Below are positions 59,096 through 64,000 of a stretch of DNA of 64,000 bases, piece by piece; positions within the stretch are counted from its first letter, which is position 1, and every line of letters begins with the position of its first letter. The DNA is taken from positions 1,448,501-1,512,500 of the forward strand of contig JAQFVV010000072.1 in assembly GCA_028023455.1 (NCBI GenBank). The letters run 5' to 3'. Source of the stretch: Epiperipatus broadwayi. Its lineage: Eukaryota; Onychophora; Udeonychophora; Euonychophora; Peripatidae. The position numbers were made by a program, and so were the translations under genes. A model generated the notes under the pieces. It did not search any database and was not told the DNA's origin. It saw nothing but the letters and a program-made list of their open reading frames with translations.

Positions 59096-60530
59096 TTTAC
59101 AATATTATTACAATAACTTTTGTATTTATGAATAAATTTTTAAAAAAGATTAACATAAAACTTTCTGTTTAGAATTGTTATAAATGTATAACAAAAATAC
59201 AAAGAGCAGGCGAGTTTATTTCAAACCTAGCAATTAACTTACTAACAATCATTGGATAAATGAAGATTCATTGCAATTTAATCCAATAATCTCGTTGGAA
59301 ATACTTGGCTTTGGCAAGGAAAATAAATTAACCAAACTGAAATAATTTCCTTGCCTTCACGTTTCATTTTCCGCTGATAAATAAAAACAAAAAAATAATT
59401 TTATAGAGGAAATTGTTAATTTTTATGGACGGAAGTAATCTAGAAACGTTTTAATAATAATATTAAAATTAATATGAAGGATGGATACACTAATAAGTTT
59501 CCTTATTTTAATTTCACGTTAGCGAAGAATCTGTCACAATACAATAAAACACAAATCTGAATTAAATTTTTTACAAGATAAGGTAAAAGTTAAATTTGTG
59601 TGAAATATCAGCTAGTTAATCACACAATATTTGAAGTTGTTCTTTCAAATTACAATAGACATGGGTAAAAACTACCTCAAGGTATTAAAAAATATACAAA
59701 TATTAATAAAAAAAACTTATTCATCATATATAATCAAAATATAAAAATATTATAGAAAGTTTAATATTAGTACATAATAGTTTACACAATAAATATTGGA
59801 ATAGACATCGTTTTCAAATATTATCCATGTATTTATTGCAGAAACAAAATCTTTCCAAGTTTAATCCAGTTTCTCTCACCCATAGCTTCTTTTCCTCATA
59901 TCACACCAACAAATTACCTAATTTCATTCATCTCATATTTGGTCTCTTTCTAGGTCTTTACAATTCTTTGAAATCCACTTTAAAAATGTTCAAATTATTC
60001 ACTTATTATCATCTCTTCTAGTAACATACAACATATTCAGTCCATCTCTACTTCAGTTTATAATGATGTCAGTGACATCTATTTGTTCTCTAAATCACGT
60101 GTTTCATTTTTGCACTCTTCTTGTTGTTCCCAACATGTACATCTTCTCCTTACTTCATTGAATGGTCTAATGTCTCTATATCGCTCTTCTGTTAAGTGTC
60201 CAAATTTTAGATCCATAAATAAAGATCGATAAAACACATCTATTATTTTATTTCTTTTCAAATGAATATTTCTTTTTATTATTAGATTATTTCCACTAAA
60301 GCACTCCTTCCAAGTTTAATTCTATAAACCTAATCGATTATTTTCTATCTTTATTAATATTTTAACTAATATATTTATGATTATTAAATTCGTATTATCA
60401 TTATTAATATTTATTTCTTCAGAAATAATCCATTGAACATTTTCATTAATTCTACTTTCTTAGTTTCATATATAATTCTAAGGCAGTATATAATTTATTT
60501 GTACTGAATGTTTCTTATATATGTAAATAG

Positions 60531-60820
60531 AGGGATTTGAACTCAGGAGTTTTCAGTCAATTCATCCTCCACCCTATCTCAATCAACCCATGAATACACA
60601 TGATCATACACATGCAAAAAAGATTCCCCAATATACATATTTCATGCAGAACTAGCAGTCATCAGTTGAGTCACATTCCTCAAACTTTAATGGACAGACT
60701 TCAATCTTCTCACCTTTTCCACCATCCATGTATCTTTTTTTGCAAGTGTGTGGTCATGTGTATCAGTTGCTTGAGATAGAGTGAGGATGGATAGACTGAA
60801 ATCCTGAGATCAAATCCCTC
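60531..60820 (-). repeat. Palindromic repeat family FB2, copy 3
   Basis: Arms AGGGATTTGAACTCAGG (left) and CCTGAGATCAAATCCCT (right) are inverted complements over about 75 bases. Each carries an outward-facing B-box-like sequence (GGTTCAA/GATCAAATCC type). It is inserted in the RTE relic between ELxKMLQEL and the GLKMN-type block. Confidence 0.75.
60622..60675 (-). ncRNA. Hammerhead ribozyme motif, FB2 copy 3
   Basis: On the minus strand: CTCAA, CTGATGA (60665-60659), helix II TGC/GCA with a mismatch, GAAA (60643-60640), TATGTATA ending in the AUA triplet, TTGGG. Helix I is CTCAA/TTGGG (five pairs, one G-U). Core residues are intact; helix II is weaker than in copy 1. Confidence 0.78.
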
Positions 60821-60944
60821 TATTTACTTTCATAGGACAACTCCTGCAACATTTTATAAAGCTCTAAAGCATTAATCATTATGGAAATATTTACAGAATC
60901 AAATGCCAATTATAAATCCAAAATATAATGACATTAAAATCAAT

Positions 60945-61460
60945 AGCGAATTTCTCCATACAATAGTGCCATTTAATGTGAGCTATAGTAATCAGAACAT
61001 GCTATGCAATTGTACATTTTAATCTGTATTTATTGTTTTCTCATACAATATTCCCAATATACTTTCTAGCTTATAGCTTTCATCAACGAGGAGCCTTGAA
61101 TCTGACAGCAGTGCATCTGGATCTTTGTATCTAATGAATCTCTGCAACATACACCTTTTATCTTTTTGGTTAACTATAAAGCTATCAGCCCAAAACAAAA
61201 ACACAATGATGTTTTTAAGACAATATTCTTGTATAGTCATTGAGATCTGAATCCAGTTTAGTACCTATATATTTTAATGTATTTGATTTTTAAAAAGCAT
61301 AGTCAATATTATCCTTTGACTAGGTATTAAAATGTACAATCTTCTATCATTTATTGATCACTATAGCTTGCATTAAGTGCTACTAATGAAAGAAGAAACT
61401 TGCTACTGCTTTAATAGCTTGTGCAAGCATAAGAAAAAGTTATCAAATGATGTTATAATG
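60945..61460 (-). repeat. Foldback repeat family FB1, copy e (diverged, both arms)
   Basis: The left arm starts GAATTTCTCCATACAATAG; the internal segment holds AGGAGCCTTGAATCTGACAG, and a diverged right arm runs to about 61455. A hammerhead remnant at 61051-61092 (minus strand) has TTGATGA in place of CTGATGA, with GAAA retained, so it is inactive. It lies within the RTE relic. Confidence 0.65.
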
Positions 61461-62045
61461 GCAGCTTCCAGATGTTGTACTCTGGTTACTGATGGGCTCA
61501 ACAAGGGGAGACAGTGGAATATTTAGATATAAAGGACAGCTGTGGTTAACAAATAAATAGTGCCAGGATAAGAGCTCCTTTTATCTTGTAGAATAGGAGA
61601 TTAGTTCATCAAAGGCTAGACATTATTTTTGATACAAAGTCTTTTCTTTCTCCCTCTTTTCCTTTTTAGTCACTTAAGTTATTGCAGGGTCATATCATTG
61701 TGAGCCTTTCATGATCTCATCCTTGTGCTATCTGTGAAAATGAGGTTGGGCATTTGCTATAACTTTTTCATACTTTGCCTACACTCACAAGCATTTCTGA
61801 TTCCAATTCGTTTTTTCTTTTTTTTTAGCTCAAGCCATCAAGAATTAAGAAAGCAATGACATGGACAGACAAAACAGGTAGGCAGTTTTTAATTGTGACC
61901 TTGGCTCAAGGCACTACAATAAATAATGAGCTAGTTTAGAACTGGATTACAGTGAGGCAAGATATAGACATCACAAAACTCATTTCTAGAGTACTGTTTT
62001 TTTCCTTCTGTAACTTGAATTGCTGTACTCATTTCTGGTGTCTAT
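61461..62045. other. Unidentified insert within RTE relic C
   Basis: About 0.6 kb of less AT-rich sequence that separates consecutive RTE blocks together with FB1 copy e. At 61829-61877 on the plus strand a 49-base segment has exon-like borders (long T-run then AG before it, GTAGGC after it) and encodes LKPSRIKKAMTWTDKT. No family is recognised and a chance match is possible. Confidence 0.3.
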
Positions 62046-63789
62046 TTATTTCAATTATTAATGGGAATTCATATTCATTGGTACTTTCTATTATTTTTCT
62101 CATTAGTTGGATATGATTCACTATGCTAAAACCACTTTTAAATCCAGTTTATTTTTTTATTTTGGTTGGTTAAAAGTTCTCTGCAAATAAGTTGTAATTA
62201 TCTTGATAAAGATTTCGAATAGAAATGATAGAAGATTGATATGTTTGTAATTTACAATAACTTCTTTATTATCTTTTTAAATATCAATATTACTACTACA
62301 TTTGTCCAATCAATTAGTACATATTTAGTATTTTGCCATCAATTTTTTATCTTCTCCATTGATATAACTGCATGTCTCATCTCTTCATTTAAAATGCTTG
62401 TCAATTCAAAAAATGTAGTAATTGTAGTAATTTTTTTTTTTTTTTTATTTCCATATATTTCATAATGTTGTCTCTCTTTTTAATAATAGTTTCATCATTT
62501 ATTCTTATTGTTATATAACATTATTTTATAAAGCTCTAGGTATTTGGTCCTTCATGATAAAATATTTTTAATATTTTCATATTCTTTTTTTTTTCAAACG
62601 TTTTCATCTCAGTTGAAAATTTACTACTTAACTGCATCTTTCATGAACCAATCATCTTTGTTGCCATTTTAATAAAGTATCAGTTATCTTATTTTTTGAA
62701 AAGTCCAATTTAAAATCGCTGGAGTGTATTTGAAAGTTAGGAATAATAATTGTTAATATTGTTTTTCTTACTAGTTTCACAACTTCTGTCTTGTGTTAAC
62801 ATATGTCTTACATTTCATTAATTAATAATCACTACATGTATTGAATTTATTAAGAATCTTATCATCTTGAAATATGTATTTTCTTATAGTCAAAATATAA
62901 ACCAATTGTACTATATTCTCATTCAGATGTTTCCATGTCCATTTTCATATCCAATTTTTCTCGAAGAAAGAATTCATAAAACACCATTTTTCTTTTTCTT
63001 TAGATTACCCAAGTCTGTGACTTCTCTAATTTCTGTCCATAGCCGAATTAACTCATACCACTTTTGTCTCTCAATCATTTTTCAATTTTATCTTTAAAAA
63101 TTTGCATAACAGTTTTAAAATGTTGTTTGAAATGATAAAAAGCATTTACTGTATCTTTGTAAATATCTTTTAAGTTCATCAGAATGAGAAGTTGTTAGAA
63201 TATACACCTGAATTATATGCATTTGTTATCTACTATTCTTGCCACTCTGCCTGATATATCATACATCTCCACAGTGTTGTTCTTCCAATATATTTCAGTC
63301 TTCATGTCACTTTTTCAATCAATTGTCTCTTCATTTTTTCTTCTAACTTCACAAAATTCAATTATGTCTCATTTAATGTATGACATCTTCCAATTCATTT
63401 AAACATTCTTACTTGAATATGATATGCAGTTGTAAATATCTAAATAAAAGTTCCTCATTGAATGACAGCTTGGATTTGCAATCATGGAATTCTCAGTATC
63501 CTTCACTTTTTGACTACCAACAAGAATAAGAGCAATAATTTAGTTTTGTCTATCTTGATTGTAAATATTTAAAAAGAATATTCTTGCACACACATATTTA
63601 TCCTTCCTTCAACAAAAAAATTGATGTTTTAGTTAAAAACTATCAGATAACTTTAAAAAAAGCCACAGCATTTATTGGTTTTAACTCAAAGATAGAAAAC
63701 TAGTAAACACACCACACAAGTGGATATATGCTGGTAAGCAGTCTATTTATTTACCATACAAACAATCACATAGTAACACTAATTGTAAT

Positions 63790-64000
63790 TACAAGAAAGT
63801 ATGGAATGTGTTTGAAAAGGAAGGTTTTTAATAAATGTGTTTTATCAGTTCTTACTTATGGATCTAAGACTTGGACAATTAATAGAAGAGCAATACAGAG
63901 ACTTCAGCCCACTCAAAGAAGTATGGAGAGATGCATGTTGGGAGTAACAAGAAGAGATCAAAAACACAATATATGGATAAGAGAACAAACAGGTGTTACT
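63790..64000 (+). pseudogene. RTE-clade LINE relic D, cut by the window end
   Basis: Reads RVFNKCVLSVLTYGSKTWT-like, QRLQPTQRSMERCMLGVTRR and NIWIREQTGV, equivalent to about 58630-58810 in relic B. It is opposite in orientation to relic C next to it. The 3' part lies outside the window. Confidence 0.75.

Larger units (their letters stand above)
59820..63610 (-). pseudogene. RTE-clade LINE relic C, full-length but broken by insertions
   Basis: On the minus strand from about 63400: IIEFCEVRRKNEE (endonuclease start), then REKLDMKMDMETSE near 62960, reverse-transcriptase LYQDNYN and FKSGFSIVNHIQLMRKIIE near 62200-62090, ending at TNEYEFPL near 62050. The next block, LAFDSVNISIMI, appears only at about 60930, then LYKMLQELSYES, KKVELMKMFNG near 60450, CTCW/LGTTRR near 60120 and the 3' end at about 59830. 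The gap at 60945-62045 and the FB2 palindrome at 60531-60820 are insertions. Plus-strand open frames in this interval are antisense shadows. Confidence 0.68.

Noticed and set aside
62241-63402. Plus-strand frames of 61-76 codons
   Set aside because: Antisense to RTE relic C.
1-64000. CRISPR arrays, operons, bacterial promoters or viral genes
   Set aside because: None seen; regular short repeats here are microsatellites or two-unit duplications, and all recognisable genes are eukaryotic or retroelement-derived.

Overview
This is an AT-rich piece of an animal (invertebrate-looking) nuclear genome, made mostly of decayed mobile DNA. The evidence is one intron-bounded host exon, spliceosomal signals, non-LTR retrotransposons, a Penelope-like element, tRNA-derived SINEs and relics of piggyBac, mariner and hAT. 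I see no operons, Shine-Dalgarno sites or bacterial genes. The species cannot be fixed. A short SPIN-type hAT element with a perfect 8-bp target duplication is notable because SPIN elements are known for horizontal transfer between animal phyla.

Layout. 0-7 kb: a TA-flanked inverted-repeat DNA element, a wrecked piggyBac transposase, an isolated GIY-YIG fragment of a Penelope-like element, and a palindromic repeat carrying a hammerhead ribozyme motif. 7.7-14.0 kb: a full-length LINE with target duplication, poly(A), ORF1 with a zinc knuckle, and an endonuclease/reverse-transcriptase ORF2. A second LINE tail is nested in ORF1. 14-20 kb: a processed-transcript-like remnant, a hAT transposase relic hit by two SINEs, and a decayed relative of the LINE. 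20-26 kb: three members of a second hammerhead-bearing foldback family, a mariner relic, SPIN and a small MITE. 27.6 kb: a 90-nt minus-strand exon encoding the start of a RhoGEF (DH) domain resembling FARP1/2, the only good host-gene evidence. 28-38 kb: tRNA-Gly-derived SINEs, another foldback, a second copy of the TA-flanked element, and two facing 0.68-kb repeats each with five CTCF-like motifs. 39-47 kb: non-coding blocks ending TGT..ACA inside (AT)n tracts, one holding four tandem hairpins with a shared loop. 47-49 kb: a Penelope-like element between inverted repeats that carry hammerhead-like cores. 50-64 kb: four RTE-clade LINE relics, several interrupted by the SINE and foldback families.

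The main result is the hammerhead material. Three unrelated repeat families carry CUGANGA - helix II - GAAA cores with matching helix I strands. In two families these lie within palindromic elements of about 0.3-0.4 kb. In the best copies every core residue is intact, and in one family the distal part of helix I co-varies between copies.
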